Part shown: positions 36,490 to 46,461 of the stretch, piece by piece | Layout: every line of letters starts with the position of its first letter | Position numbering within the stretch: position 1 is the stretch's first letter | Assembly (NCBI GenBank): GCA_015711795.1 | Contig: JACVJC010000001.1 | Span: 1-64,000, forward strand | Length of the DNA: 64,000 nucleotides | DNA from: Candidatus Geothermocultor quzhuomuensis | GTDB taxonomy: Bacteria; Actinomycetota; Aquicultoria; Geothermocultorales; Geothermocultoraceae | Direction: 5' to 3' | Position numbers and translations under genes: made by a program | Notes under the pieces: generated by a model | Told to the model about the DNA's origin: nothing | The model's database searches: none | What the model saw: the letters and a program-made list of their open reading frames with translations, nothing else

Positions 36490-36863
36490 AATTTTATCCC
36501 TCTTTTTAAAACGATTTTATCTTATCACGCTGAATGAAAATGATACAACTTAGTATCTTCTTTATTAGCAGAAAAAAGGCAGTGAATTTGCCTTTTTGTG
36601 GGCAGGAAGGGAGAGCTGGCAGAGGGGATTAGTGATAGAAAGGTAAAGGAATAATGAGGCTTGAATGATAAAGCTAATAATTCAAGAGATTAAAGAGTTT
36701 TTAAAGATTGTTGAATGAGGCATTAACATTTTCATGAATGGCTAGCTTTGAGGAGGTAAAATAGCTTTTAAATTTGACAAAATAAAACTATTACATTAAA
36801 ATTACTTCTGTTTTTAAAAACGTTAATGGTAGCACTAGTCAAACTAGTATTTGGTGTAACTAA
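36490..36863. other. Intergenic 374-bp stretch before the subtilase pseudogene
   Basis: No supported gene is seen. It contains the tRNA-Gln upstream region, an isolated AGGAGG at about 36750 with no frame behind it, the promoter at 36774-36802, and a close repeat of ACTAGT at about 36834-36847. Confidence 0.5.
36774..36802 (+). promoter_or_regulatory. Promoter ahead of the subtilase pseudogene
   Basis: TTGACA (36774-36779), a 17-base spacer and TAAAAT (36797-36802), about 60 bases before the ATG. It probably still drives the intact CAP-CWB2 gene downstream. Confidence 0.7.
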
Positions 36864-39800
36864 ATGAGTAATTGGACGAGCTTAAGGAAAAAAAGCTTGT
36901 TAATTATTTTTATATTTCTCTTACTCATAATCATTCCTCTTGGATATTCTTTAATCCCTTCTGGTTTAGCTAAAAATCCTTTTAATGATTCCTCTAAAAA
37001 GTATGTTCCTGGACAGGTCATTGTTAAATTTAAACCGGGAACAAAAGGGAAAGATTTTGCAAGATTTTTTACATCTAAAGATGCAACCCTCCTGAGAAAC
37101 TTAGGATTTGGCTATAAGTTATTAAAAATCCCTGAAGGCATGAGTGTTGAGGAAGCAGTCTTAAGGTGGTCTCTTGACAACCGTGTTCTCTTAGTTTCTC
37201 CTGATTATCCTAGGTATTTATCAGAAAAACCAAATGATCCTATGTTAGATGGGACAACCCATGAGAGTATTTGGTATCGCCAATGGGGACTTGGCAAGAT
37301 TATAGCACCTAAAGCTTGGGACATAACAACTGGCTCCCCTTCAATAATTGTGGCCGTCATTGATACTGGTGTTTTTTGGCGTCACCCACTAAAAGAGCAA
37401 AACTCCGACTTAACAACTGACTTAGAAAATAAAATTGCAATTAATTCAACAGAAACTATTGATGGTCTTGATAATGATGGAAATGGCTATATTGACGATA
37501 GATATGGCTGGAATTTTAATTGACAACAATAACAATACAACTGATACTGAAGGCCATGGAGCCCATGTGGCTGGAATAATCGGGGCAGAAACTAATAATG
37601 GATTATTTATAGCTGGGGTTAGCTGGAACGCAAAAATTTTACCTGTTAAAGCAATAACTGAAACAACAGGAAGTGTCAGTATAATAGCTCAAGCAATTAA
37701 ATACGCAGTTGACCGGGGAGCGAAAATAATTAATTTAAGCTTAGGGGGAACTGAATATTCAGAGTTAGAACATGAAGCCATAAACTATGCACTTAGAAAA
37801 AGATGTGTTGTTGTAGCTGCTACTGGTAATGATTCTGCCCCCGAAGCCCAATATCCAGCAGTTTTACCAGGTGTTATTGGGGTTGGTGCTAGTGATGATG
37901 GTGATGCTTTAGGCTGGTTTTCCAATTATGGCAAAGGACTTGATGTTGTTGCCCCTGGAGTTGATGTTGTAAGTACTTATATTGAGCCTCCTTTGCGTAT
38001 TCCATCAGCTACTTACTCGACAGGGCCCAGTAATCATGCTAATCAAGATATTTGAGGCGATAAAATTGTTTGGCAGGATTACCGTAATGGCAATTGGGAT
38101 ATTTATATGTTTAATATAAAGACAAAGGAGGAAACGGCTGTTTGTATAGCGCTTGGGGACCAGACAAATTCTGCTATCTCTGAGGAAGCTGAAGGGGGTT
38201 ACTAAGTTGTTTGACGGGATAAACGCACCGGGACTTGGCAAATTCACCATAAATATCTTTCAACGGGCATTGAAACAAACACTTAATCCAAGTGTAAATG
38301 ACCAGTTTGATCCAGAAATTTACGGTGACCAAGTTGTTTGGCACGAATTTAATGGGACTGATTGGGATATTTATCAGTATGACCCTTCAACTGGAACTGG
38401 TTTCTGGCATAAAAACTACTTTCTTGGGGCACTTTCTGCGATGGATCAGATAAACTCTAATATTTTAGGTCACTGGGTTGCTTATGAAACCTATACAACC
38501 AAGACGGTTACTCTTGGTTCAACCACTCAAACTGCTGAAGCAACTTATACTTCAATATTTTTTCAAAACTACATTACTGGAGATTCTACTGATTTAGTTA
38601 CTTCTGATGAGTATGATTCTTTTTTCCCTGGGACAACCTTAACAGCTAAATTGCCTATTTCGGAGACAACTCCTTCAGTATATGGAAGTGCAGTTGTTTT
38701 TACTCATTTTAAAAATGTAACTGAAGTCGCTAGTGACCAAAAAGCTCAGATAGAATTTGCTTTAAACCTTGGAACTAATCTTTATTACCGAGCCTACATT
38801 GACACCAGTAGTGAAAAGGAGTTTTATCCTTCCATCTATAACAAATATGTAGTTTGGGAGGACCGGCGAGAAGAGTGGCCAAGGGGAAAATTTCCCTGTC
38901 GAATTTGTTTAGCTGAAATAAACTATTACCCTTTAACGCTTGTCAGAACGCCTGATGAGTTAATCAAAACAGACCTAAATTGGTCTCAAGAGAGACCAAA
39001 AATTTGGGGCAATTGGGTTGTTTGGGAAGAGCGGGGAATTCTTTTCTACACCCAAATTGACCATCACGAATTTTGGCCTACAGTTCGGTATAAAAGTGGA
39101 ACATCAATGGCTGCTCCTTATGTAGCTGGTCAGGCTGCCTTAATTCTGACTCGATATCCTACAATGACTTACCCAGAGGTTGAAAACTTAATTGAACAAA
39201 CAGCTGATACAACAAAAGATATGACTTTTGAAAGGTTTGGTTTTGGGAGGATAAATTTATTCCGCTCTTTATCTGAAACAGCCACTTATATTGGAGTAAA
39301 CGAACCCAATGATATATTAAGTCAAGCCACATCCATTACTGCACCTTCAGCTTCAACGACTCAAGTAACTAACAATGTTTACATTTGTCCTAACAGTGAT
39401 ACTGACTATTTCAGCTTTACAGCAACACCATCAGGAAGTATGACAGCGATACTTGAGAATATCCCTTCAGGTTGTAACTATGACCTTCATTTCTATGTTA
39501 ATCCAAGCACTGGTTTTTGGACGCAAATTAACGCTTCTTCAACTAAATTGGCATCAACAACGGAGACAATCGGTCCTTATCAGTTAGAAAGTGGGAATAA
39601 GTATGTTTTTGAGGTTAGGGGAGTTGGAGGATATAGCACTACTCAACCTGCAACTTTAAAAATTTCTTTTGACCCTTTGGGAGCTGCTCCGGCACCACCT
39701 TCTCCACCTACTACACCAACCTTACCTGGTGCTCTTCCATCAGTGCCAACTATCCAAGCTGAGGTTAATCGAATTTTAGGAACTGATCGATATCAAACAG

Positions 39801-40366
39801 CTGTTGAAATTAGTAAAAAAGGATGGTCAAGTGCCTCCACAGTAATTATTGCTACAGGTGAAAACTTCCCTGATGCTTTAACAATTGCTTCTTACGCTGC
39901 TAATAAAGGAATTCCTATTTTCCTCACTCAACAGTTAGTTTTACCTGAAGTTACTTTATCAACATTAAACTCGCTTGGTATTGACAAAACTATTGTCGTT
40001 GGAGGTTCAGGGGTTGTTTCCGATAGTCTTTTAAGCTCTTTACCTAATCCCACTCGAACTTGGGGTTATAACCGTTATGAAACAGCCAAAGAAGTAGCTA
40101 TTTATGCTATTAAAGATAATTTTAGCTGGTCAACTATTCTTATCGCTAAAGGGACTGATTTTTCTGATGCTTTAGCTGGTAGTCCTTATGGTGCTAAAAT
40201 TAAATCACCAATGCTCCTTGTTCACCCAACTGACTTAAGTAATTCATTAGCCACAAAAGCTGCTCTTACTCAAAATAAAAGTCAAATTACTGAACTTTAT
40301 CTTCTTGGGGGTACGGGAGCAATTTCTGATGAGGTTAAAACTCAACTTGAAAATGCTTTGAAATAA
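36864..40366 (+). pseudogene. Subtilisin-like S8 protease with CWB2 repeats, decayed
   Basis: The N-terminus has a membrane/signal segment, an inhibitor-like propeptide (VPGQVIVKFKPGT) and the catalytic Asp region VAVIDTGVF. A frameshift near 37519 moves to the frame with the catalytic His (EGHGAHVAGI) and the GNDSAPEAQYPA oxyanion part. TGA 38053-38055, TAA 38203-38205 and TGA 38212-38214 follow, then a second shift near 38280. The last frame carries beta-propeller-like repeats (IVWQD, VVWHE, VVWED, VVWEE), the catalytic Ser in SGTSMAAPYVAGQAA, a pre-peptidase C-terminal-like domain and CWB2 repeats. At least three stops and two frameshifts make it a pseudogene. The propeller lies between the catalytic His and Ser, an insertion in the protease domain. 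Confidence 0.85.
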
Positions 40367-40368
40367 CC

Positions 40369-41922
40369 ATGGTGACTTTGATCTTTACTGTTTTTGGCAG
40401 GAGATTTTTTTTAAGAAAAATTTTTTTTCATTTTCTTTTTTTATCCTTACTTTCTTTTTTGTTTCTTTTTCCCTCTTTAACTCTTTCTCATCCAACACCT
40501 GACTATGCTCCTTCTCAAGATGCTCAAAGAGTTATGGACTTGGTTAATTTTGAACGCCAAAAGGCAACCTTAAGCGATGGAATTTATCGACCTAACTTAA
40601 TTTGGGACAATATGCTTTCTCAGGCAGCTCTTTATCATAGCCAGGATATGCTGAGACAACAATATTTTGAACACGAGGTTCCTCTAGATAAAGACCCAGG
40701 AATTGGGCGAACTCCTTCGGAGCGAGCAATTTATTATGGTTACATCTCGAGTTCTGTTGGTTGGGCGGAAAATCTTTTTTACAAAAGCTTTAGCGGGAAA
40801 TACCAAAGTTTTTCACCCGAAGAGGCAGTTAATGCTTGGATGGGAAGCCCTGGCCACCGAGCCAATATTTTAAATCCTAAGATGAGAGAGATGGGATTGG
40901 GTATTGCTTACGGAGTTTTCCAGGGGTTGAATACATGGATGGTTACTCAAATGTTTGGTTATTATGGAGATGTTACTTATCCTAGTACTACTGATACCTT
41001 TTCCGATAAGGTTGAGAGAGTTTATGGCTTAAACCGCTACCAAACTTCAGTTGAGATTTCAAAAAAAGGCTGGACAAATTCAGACTATGTAGTTTTAGCA
41101 ACTGGGGCTAACTTTCCCGATGCTTTAGCTTCTATTCCTTTATCTTATGCTTATTCAGCTCCCATTCTTTTAACTTACAAAGATAAATTACCCCAAGATG
41201 TTGAAGATGAAATTAAAAGGCTTCAATCTAAATCAGCTTTGATTATAGGAGGAACCAGTGCTATATCAGAATGTGTTGCTTATAAACTTTCTTCTCTTGG
41301 TTTAACTGTGACTAGAATTTGGGGCTTAAATCGTTATGAGACAGCGGCAAATATTGCTCGTAAGCTCAAAGAAAAAATTGGTAATCTCAGTGGAAAAGCT
41401 CTTGTTGCTAGCGGGGAGAATTATCCTGACGCTTTAGCTTCTTCAGCCTTTGCTGCTTACTTAAAGATGCCAATCTTACTGGTAAGTAAGGATTCAATTC
41501 CTTTCTCTACTTTACAAGTCTTATCCGAGCTTAAAATAAATGAAACAATAGTTATAGGTGGGGAAGGAGTTATTTCTTCGTCAGTTCTTTCTTCTTTACC
41601 CTTTGCTCAAAGAATTTATGGAACAAATCGATATGAAACAGCTAAAAAGGTTGCAGAAATTTCACTCGCCAGTGGGATGAGTCAAAGTTATATTCTAATG
41701 GCCGCAGGCTCCAGTTACCCTGATGCTTTAGCTGGTGGAGCCTATGCAGCTAAATTAAGAGCTATTATCCTTTTAGTTTACCCTTCAAATCTTGATTATT
41801 CTCCTCCAGTCAAAGATTACCTTCTTTCAAATAAAGAAAAAATCAGTAAAGTTTATATCCTTGGAGGGCAAGGGGCTATTCCAGACTCCACTATGCACCA
41901 AATTGACCAGACTATCCAGTAA
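40369..41922 (+). CDS. CAP-domain surface protein with three CWB2 repeats
   Basis: Secreted wall-attached protein of 517 residues. A basic N-terminus and a very hydrophobic segment (about residues 17-40) form a signal peptide. A CAP/SCP-like domain follows (about 45-205), with WAENLFYKS and GHRANILNPKMREMGLGI. Three CWB2 repeats make up the rest, each with the DRY/NRYETA start and an A-GSSYPDALAGG type core. The CWB2 repeats anchor proteins to secondary wall polymers in Gram-positive-type walls. It begins three bases after the decayed protease and was probably its operon partner. Confidence 0.92.
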   Translation: MVTLIFTVFGRRFFLRKIFFHFLFLSLLSFLFLFPSLTLSHPTPDYAPSQDAQRVMDLVNFERQKATLSDGIYRPNLIWDNMLSQAALYHSQDMLRQQYFEHEVPLDKDPGIGRTPSERAIYYGYISSSVGWAENLFYKSFSGKYQSFSPEEAVNAWMGSPGHRANILNPKMREMGLGIAYGVFQGLNTWMVTQMFGYYGDVTYPSTTDTFSDKVERVYGLNRYQTSVEISKKGWTNSDYVVLATGANFPDALASIPLSYAYSAPILLTYKDKLPQDVEDEIKRLQSKSALIIGGTSAISECVAYKLSSLGLTVTRIWGLNRYETAANIARKLKEKIGNLSGKALVASGENYPDALASSAFAAYLKMPILLVSKDSIPFSTLQVLSELKINETIVIGGEGVISSSVLSSLPFAQRIYGTNRYETAKKVAEISLASGMSQSYILMAAGSSYPDALAGGAYAAKLRAIILLVYPSNLDYSPPVKDYLLSNKEKISKVYILGGQGAIPDSTMHQIDQTIQ

Positions 41923-41927
41923 TCTCT

Positions 41928-42698
41928 TTAGAGTTCTTGGCGGTTAAAGATTAAACATCCCAGAAAAATTAATCCAATGCTAATTATGAGGGAAGTAATA
42001 ATGGGCCAAATACTTTGAGAAAGACTGTTTTCTCCTTTCATTATTTCCATAACAGAAGTAGTTAAGCCTGATAGGATATATTTTTCAAGCTTATTGCTCA
42101 AATAAGGAATGAAATAAAGAATGATCAGCGAAAGAAGTGTTAAGCCTCCTGCACCAATTTGGTTGTTGAGGATACTGCTGAAGAAAAGACTTATAGAGAT
42201 GATGAGAAAATAGTAAACAAGGATGAGAAGAAAAGCCTGGCTAAACTCTAAAAGCTTACCTTTGTGGAAAAGCAAAACAGTGTAGAAATAACAAGCAAAA
42301 GCACCCATGATTGTTGAGCCAAGAATAATGACGTTTTGAGCAATGAGCTTGGAAAAGACAACAGCACTTCGGGAAACAGGTTTGGTGATGACCATTTGAA
42401 GCGTGCCTTTAACTTTTTCCTCTGAAACAAGACCCATTGAAAAAAGAACGACTGCTAAAAATCCCAGCTGGAGAAGGTTTTTGAAAAATTGTCCATAGGC
42501 GTCAAGAACAGTGGGTGGAGGAATCTCAATTTTTATCTTTTGGAGAGCAGTTTGAGATTTAATTAACTGAGGTGCCAGTTTAGCGGTAATCAGACTTAAA
42601 AATCCAAAGAAGAGAAAAATAGCTGGAATAACTCAGATTTTATAGGTACGGAAAATTTCCTTAAACTCTTTTTTTAGAAATGTCAGATTGCTTTTCAT
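41928..42698 (-). pseudogene. ABC-2 type permease with in-frame TGA
   Basis: From ATG 42698 the frame reads MKSNLTFLKKEFKEIFRTYK, then meets TGA at 42635-42633, and continues without another stop to 41928, 256 codons in all. The remainder is an ABC-2 permease with six hydrophobic segments and the conserved EEKVKGTLQMVITKPVSR box. In this family the position after RTYKI is usually a Trp, so TGG to TGA is likely. The gene overlaps the ATPase end by 38 bases. A shorter protein from the ATG at 42437 would lack the first membrane helix. Either a pseudogene, a sequence error or readthrough. Confidence 0.75.
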
Positions 42699-43608
42699 CT
42701 TCCACCATTTTGACAAATATTTCTTCAAGGCTTGGCTCGAAAACTTCAAATTTCCGAAGAAGGACAGATGACTGGGAAATTAATCGGGTGAGTTCAATTT
42801 GTCCTGTCCTCAAGTCTTTAACTCGCACCTTCAGGTTTCTTTTATTCATTTCCAACTCGATAACCCAGGGAAGATTTTTAAGCAATTTTTCCAAAGCGGT
42901 TGGTTCGGTGTCGAATTCCATTTCAATAAGGGGCTGAAAGTATTTGGCTTTAAGAGTTTCAAGATTGGATTTGGTCATAAGCTTGCCTTTATTTAAAATG
43001 GCAACTGTATCACAGACCCTTTCAACATCCGATAAGATATGGGTTGAAAAAAAGACAGTTGTTTTGCCAGCTAAAGATTCAATCATTTCAAGGACTTCTT
43101 TTCTTCCTATTGGGTCTAAAGCTGAAGTTGGTTCGTCGAGAAAAAGCACTTCTGGCTGGTTGACAAGGGCTTGAGCAATTCCTAAACGCTGCTTCATTCC
43201 TCTTGAATAGCTTGAAATTTTTAACTTGATGTCGGAAAGAGCTGCCAGCTCAAGGAGGTAGTCAGTACGTTTTTTAAGTTCATCAGATGGTATTTGAAAG
43301 ATTTCACCGACAAAATAAAGGTATTCCTTGCTAGTCATCCAGCTGTAGAAAGATGGAACTTCAGGGAGATAACCTACCTTGTAGCGCGTTTTTTTAAGAT
43401 TAAAAGAGATATCTTCTCCCAGGATGCGGGCTGTTCCAGTGCTGGGTCGAGCTAGACCGTTGAGGATTCTTAAGGTTGTGGTCTTTCCTGCTCCATTGGG
43501 GCCGAGGAAACCAAAAATAGACCCTTTTTCAACAGAGAGGTGGAGATTATCCAGAGCAACAGTGGTGCCAAATATTTTTGTTAAGCCCTCAATTTCAATA
43601 GCCTTCAT
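42661..43608 (-). CDS. ABC transporter ATP-binding protein (ABC-2 partner)
   Basis: ATPase of 315 residues with Walker A GPNGAGKTTTLR, signature SYSRGMKQRLGIAQAL, Walker B VLFLDEPTSALD and switch His in STHILSDVERVCD. The about 90 extra C-terminal residues are typical of ABC-2 drug/lipid or NatA-type exporters. Its ATG overlaps the stop of a small PLDc_N-like gene (ATGA) and its 3' end overlaps the permease. The ATPase is intact although both neighbours carry lesions. Confidence 0.93.
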   Translation of the reverse strand: MKAIEIEGLTKIFGTTVALDNLHLSVEKGSIFGFLGPNGAGKTTTLRILNGLARPSTGTARILGEDISFNLKKTRYKVGYLPEVPSFYSWMTSKEYLYFVGEIFQIPSDELKKRTDYLLELAALSDIKLKISSYSRGMKQRLGIAQALVNQPEVLFLDEPTSALDPIGRKEVLEMIESLAGKTTVFFSTHILSDVERVCDTVAILNKGKLMTKSNLETLKAKYFQPLIEMEFDTEPTALEKLLKNLPWVIELEMNKRNLKVRVKDLRTGQIELTRLISQSSVLLRKFEVFEPSLEEIFVKMVEDEKQSDISKKRV

Positions 43609-43797
43609 TCTTCTCGACCAAAGACAAAGTAAACGATAGGTCCAATGATATTAATGAAGATAATAAGCAATGCCCAGAGTAATTTATTTCCCCCTTTGAC
43701 TTTTTCTCTTTTTAATAAGTCAATTAGGGCGAAAATCAATAAGAGCAAGCTGAATTAAAATTAAAGGTAAAAGCATCAAAACATTTGAAAGTTTCAT
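43605..43797 (-). pseudogene. Small PLDc_N-domain membrane protein, frameshifted
   Basis: From ATG 43797, after a strong AAAGGAGCAAGG, the frame reads MKLSNVLMLLPLILIQLALI and stops soon after. The adjacent frame continues as a typical short PLDc_N membrane protein: LIDLLKREKVKGGNKLLWAL followed by NIIGPIVYFVFGREE and a TGA that overlaps the ATPase ATG. The span of 193 bases is not a multiple of three, so one base is missing or extra near 43745-43755. The genuine ribosome site and the coupled stop argue that it was a real gene of this operon. Confidence 0.7.
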
Positions 43798-44325
43798 CCT
43801 TGCTCCTTTGGAAAGTTTGGCAATTTAAAGATAAGAGAAGATGAAAGAAATAGCAAGCCCACTTTTTAGTAAACAGTGAGCAGACCTCCCTGCTTGGGGC
43901 AGGCAGTGAATTGTGAATGGGAAATTGTAAATAGGATAAAGGCTAAAAAAGAAGTTTTAAGATTGGTGTCTGACACTCCTCGAAGCTTTGAAGCTCAGAG
44001 ACAAGCACTCAAATCATAAAGTTTTTAAACTAAGTAAGAAATGACAAGTAATGAGTAAGAAATAACAGTCCACAATTGACTAGCTATAAAATAAAAGTTA
44101 ACACCACTTTTAACTTCTCGACAACCTATTCCAATGTTCTTAAGAATATTGGAATAGTGAAGAGGGTAAACAAGCAGAGGTCTTAAATTTTGAGCTTTTA
44201 TTTGTAGATTTATTGTAAGACCTTTATAGTTAGAGCAACGCTCTCGAAAAAATTGATTTGAAGGGGTAATAAAAAGTGATAAAGAAAGCTCAAAGTTATT
44301 TTCCCATTTTTAAATCTTAGTCTCC
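43798..44325. other. Gene-poor 528-bp stretch
   Basis: No supported gene. It lies between the ABC-2 operon start and the end of the radical SAM operon, both on the minus strand. It contains a GC-richer patch at about 43880-43905 with a CTGC/GCAG partial hairpin and the 32-bp palindrome at 44126-44157. The promoter of the ABC-2 operon should be at about 43830-43870 but no consensus is clear. Confidence 0.5.
44126..44157. repeat. Near-perfect 32-bp palindrome
   Basis: CTATTCCAAT (44126-44135) and ATTGGAATAG (44148-44157) flank the palindromic centre TTCTTAAGAA; the only unmatched pair is G/T beside the centre, a wobble in RNA. A degenerate relative lies at 24319-24350. It has no T-tract, so a plain intrinsic terminator is unlikely. 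Confidence 0.7.
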
Positions 44326-46461
44326 TTATGTAAGCAAGGCGCAGTTGCAGTGGAATGTGGAGACAGTTTCTTTTTTAAGAGGGAGCATTCCCGAATAAAT
44401 CTTCAAGTTGCCTCCGTTGTTAACCATAAATTCTTCAGCCAAGTTATCGAAAAGGGATTGATAAAAATAACAGTAAAGGTCATTTCCTTCAAGTTTGCCA
44501 GTTGAGTAGTATTTATATGAAAGACACCCACCACCACAATAAAACTTAATTTTGCAGTTTCTGCACTGTTCATTAGCTAAAAGTGATAACTGGCGAATTT
44601 GTGTTAAAATCGGACTTTCATTCCAAATATCTTTCAAGTTTTTTTCTTTAATTGACCCACAAATAAATCTTTTGTCGCCAACAAAAGCTGCACAAGGATA
44701 AACTTGACCATCGGGATCGATTGCTATTGTTTCGTATCCGGCTTGACAAAGGTCAAATTTATATCCAGCCGGCTTACACATTCTAACCTCGAAACCTTGA
44801 AAGTTATCCACTACGACTCCTGTTTCTTTTGAGGTTTTTCTCAATTGTTTCATCACTTTTACTATTTCTTTAGGGCTGAGAAAAAGAGCATGATTTAAGC
44901 GGGCTCGGCCGCGAGGGTGAAGCAAATGAATGTGTTGAGAGCATATACCAATCTTGCGTAAAAACTGGTTAATTTGAGAGAAAAATGGAGCATTAACTTT
45001 AGTCAGTGTTGTTGCGATTGTCAAAGGAAACCCAGCGCCTAGCAGCTTATTTATTCCTTCAATTGTTTTACTAAAAGTACCTTTTCCTCTGATAACATCA
45101 TTTACTTGAGCTTCGTGCCCCTCCAAGCTAATTTGGAAAAAAAGATTATCTTTGGGCAACTTATTTAAAGAATCATTAAATAAGCTGCCATTACTAAAAA
45201 GAACCAAGCGTCCATAATCGAGGGTCAATTTAATTAAATCGATGATATCTTTTCTCAAAAAAGGTTCTCCTCCAGTAAAGAGGAATTGGTGTGTTCCCAT
45301 TGAGTTACTTTCTTTTAAAACCTTTTTAATTGATTCCTTTGATAATAAATAAGAGTCTTTTTTTCTCGCATTGACCAAACAATGTTTGCATTGAAAGTTG
45401 CACGAATTATTAAGGTGAAACCAAACTTCTTTGAGCTCTGGCTGGATAAGACTAAATCGGCCTTTATAACTGCTGTTTTCACTAGAAATGATTTTCATAA
45501 GTTGCAATTGAGAAGTAAAGTCAATTATTTGGTTGTTACTGAGAGAGAATTTTTTCTTGACTTGTGAGACAAATTTAGATAAAGGCTCACCTCTGCGGAA
45601 TTCCTTAATAATTTTTGAACCCAAGCTATTGGTTACAAACCAGGCGGGCATATTTGGCTCAACTATTACTGTTTTCTTACCTTTCTTTTTTAAAGTTAAC
45701 AAGGGCATATTGTAAGATGAAGATGGGTCAGGTTTTAATGCCTTTAAAGTTACACTAAAAAGAGTAATGCCTTGAGTCTCGATTTTTTGACGGGAAACAA
45801 TGAGAGTTCCGGAAAAACCTACTTTTTTTATCAAGTTAAGATAGTCTTGTTCAAGGATTGCACCTCCAATACAGGAAGCCCATAGTTCGGGGTCATCTTT
45901 GATTTTCTTGGGAATTTCCTTTTCCGAGACAATGTCGGAAATAACAAGTTCTCCACCAGGTTTTAAGAGCCGGTATATTTCTTGAAAGGCCTTTTCTTTA
46001 TTTGAGACGAGGTTTAAAACACAATTAGTGATAACTAAATCAACCGATTCATTAGAAAAAGGAAGCGACTCGATTTCTCCCAGAACAAAATGGGCGTTTT
46101 TCAACTTAGTTGACTGAAGATTATTACTTGCTTTTTGAAGCATTTTTTCAGTAAAATCAAGCCCAATAACCTTACCGTTAGTGCCGAGACTTAGGGCAGC
46201 TACAATTACTTCAAGACCAGCGCCACACCCAAGGTCAAGGATTGTTTGGCCTGACTTAATGGAAGTAAACATCAAAGGGTAACCACACCCGAAGGAAGTT
46301 CCTTCAAGTTCAATAGGTAGACCTTGAAGCATTTGAGCATAGGTGCTTATGTTAGTTGTGCAGCAGCTAGAATCAGGCAAGTTACCACTGGTGCAGCAAG
46401 AAGTCTTTTTTGAAGCTTTTTCTATTGCTTCTTGATAAATCTTTTTAACAAATTTCTTCAT
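44326..46461 (-). CDS. ArsM-like methyltransferase / PqqD-like / radical SAM-SPASM fusion
   Basis: A 711-residue fusion. Residues about 45-245 form a class I SAM methyltransferase (ILDLGCGAGLEVIVAA) resembling arsenite methyltransferases: GTSFGCGYP (Cys59) and WASCIGGA (Cys197) match positions of conserved ArsM cysteines, and Cys pairs at 22-23 and 33-34 precede it. Residues about 270-330 look like a PqqD-type winged helix. Residues about 346-550 are radical SAM with NNSCNFQCKHC (Cys354, 358, 361), GGEP and a full SPASM region (about 570-665) for auxiliary clusters. The tail ends FHCNCALLT (Cys705, Cys707). Arsenic or another thiophilic element is an inferred substrate. The ATG overlaps the glycosyltransferase stop (TAATG). 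Confidence 0.85.
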   Translation of the reverse strand: MKKFVKKIYQEAIEKASKKTSCCTSGNLPDSSCCTTNISTYAQMLQGLPIELEGTSFGCGYPLMFTSIKSGQTILDLGCGAGLEVIVAALSLGTNGKVIGLDFTEKMLQKASNNLQSTKLKNAHFVLGEIESLPFSNESVDLVITNCVLNLVSNKEKAFQEIYRLLKPGGELVISDIVSEKEIPKKIKDDPELWASCIGGAILEQDYLNLIKKVGFSGTLIVSRQKIETQGITLFSVTLKALKPDPSSSYNMPLLTLKKKGKKTVIVEPNMPAWFVTNSLGSKIIKEFRRGEPLSKFVSQVKKKFSLSNNQIIDFTSQLQLMKIISSENSSYKGRFSLIQPELKEVWFHLNNSCNFQCKHCLVNARKKDSYLLSKESIKKVLKESNSMGTHQFLFTGGEPFLRKDIIDLIKLTLDYGRLVLFSNGSLFNDSLNKLPKDNLFFQISLEGHEAQVNDVIRGKGTFSKTIEGINKLLGAGFPLTIATTLTKVNAPFFSQINQFLRKIGICSQHIHLLHPRGRARLNHALFLSPKEIVKVMKQLRKTSKETGVVVDNFQGFEVRMCKPAGYKFDLCQAGYETIAIDPDGQVYPCAAFVGDKRFICGSIKEKNLKDIWNESPILTQIRQLSLLANEQCRNCKIKFYCGGGCLSYKYYSTGKLEGNDLYCYFYQSLFDNLAEEFMVNNGGNLKIYSGMLPLKKETVSTFHCNCALLT

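Noticed and set aside
36864-42698. Reassignment of UGA to tryptophan
   Set aside because: Several intact housekeeping genes end in TGA overlapping the next start (pyrB/pyrC, ilvB/ilvN, the ATPase/permease pair), and the protease also has a TAA and two frameshifts. Decay or sequence error is simpler.
43965-43985. GTGTCTGACACTCC near-palindrome as an operator
   Set aside because: It is short, imperfect, isolated and not placed at a promoter.
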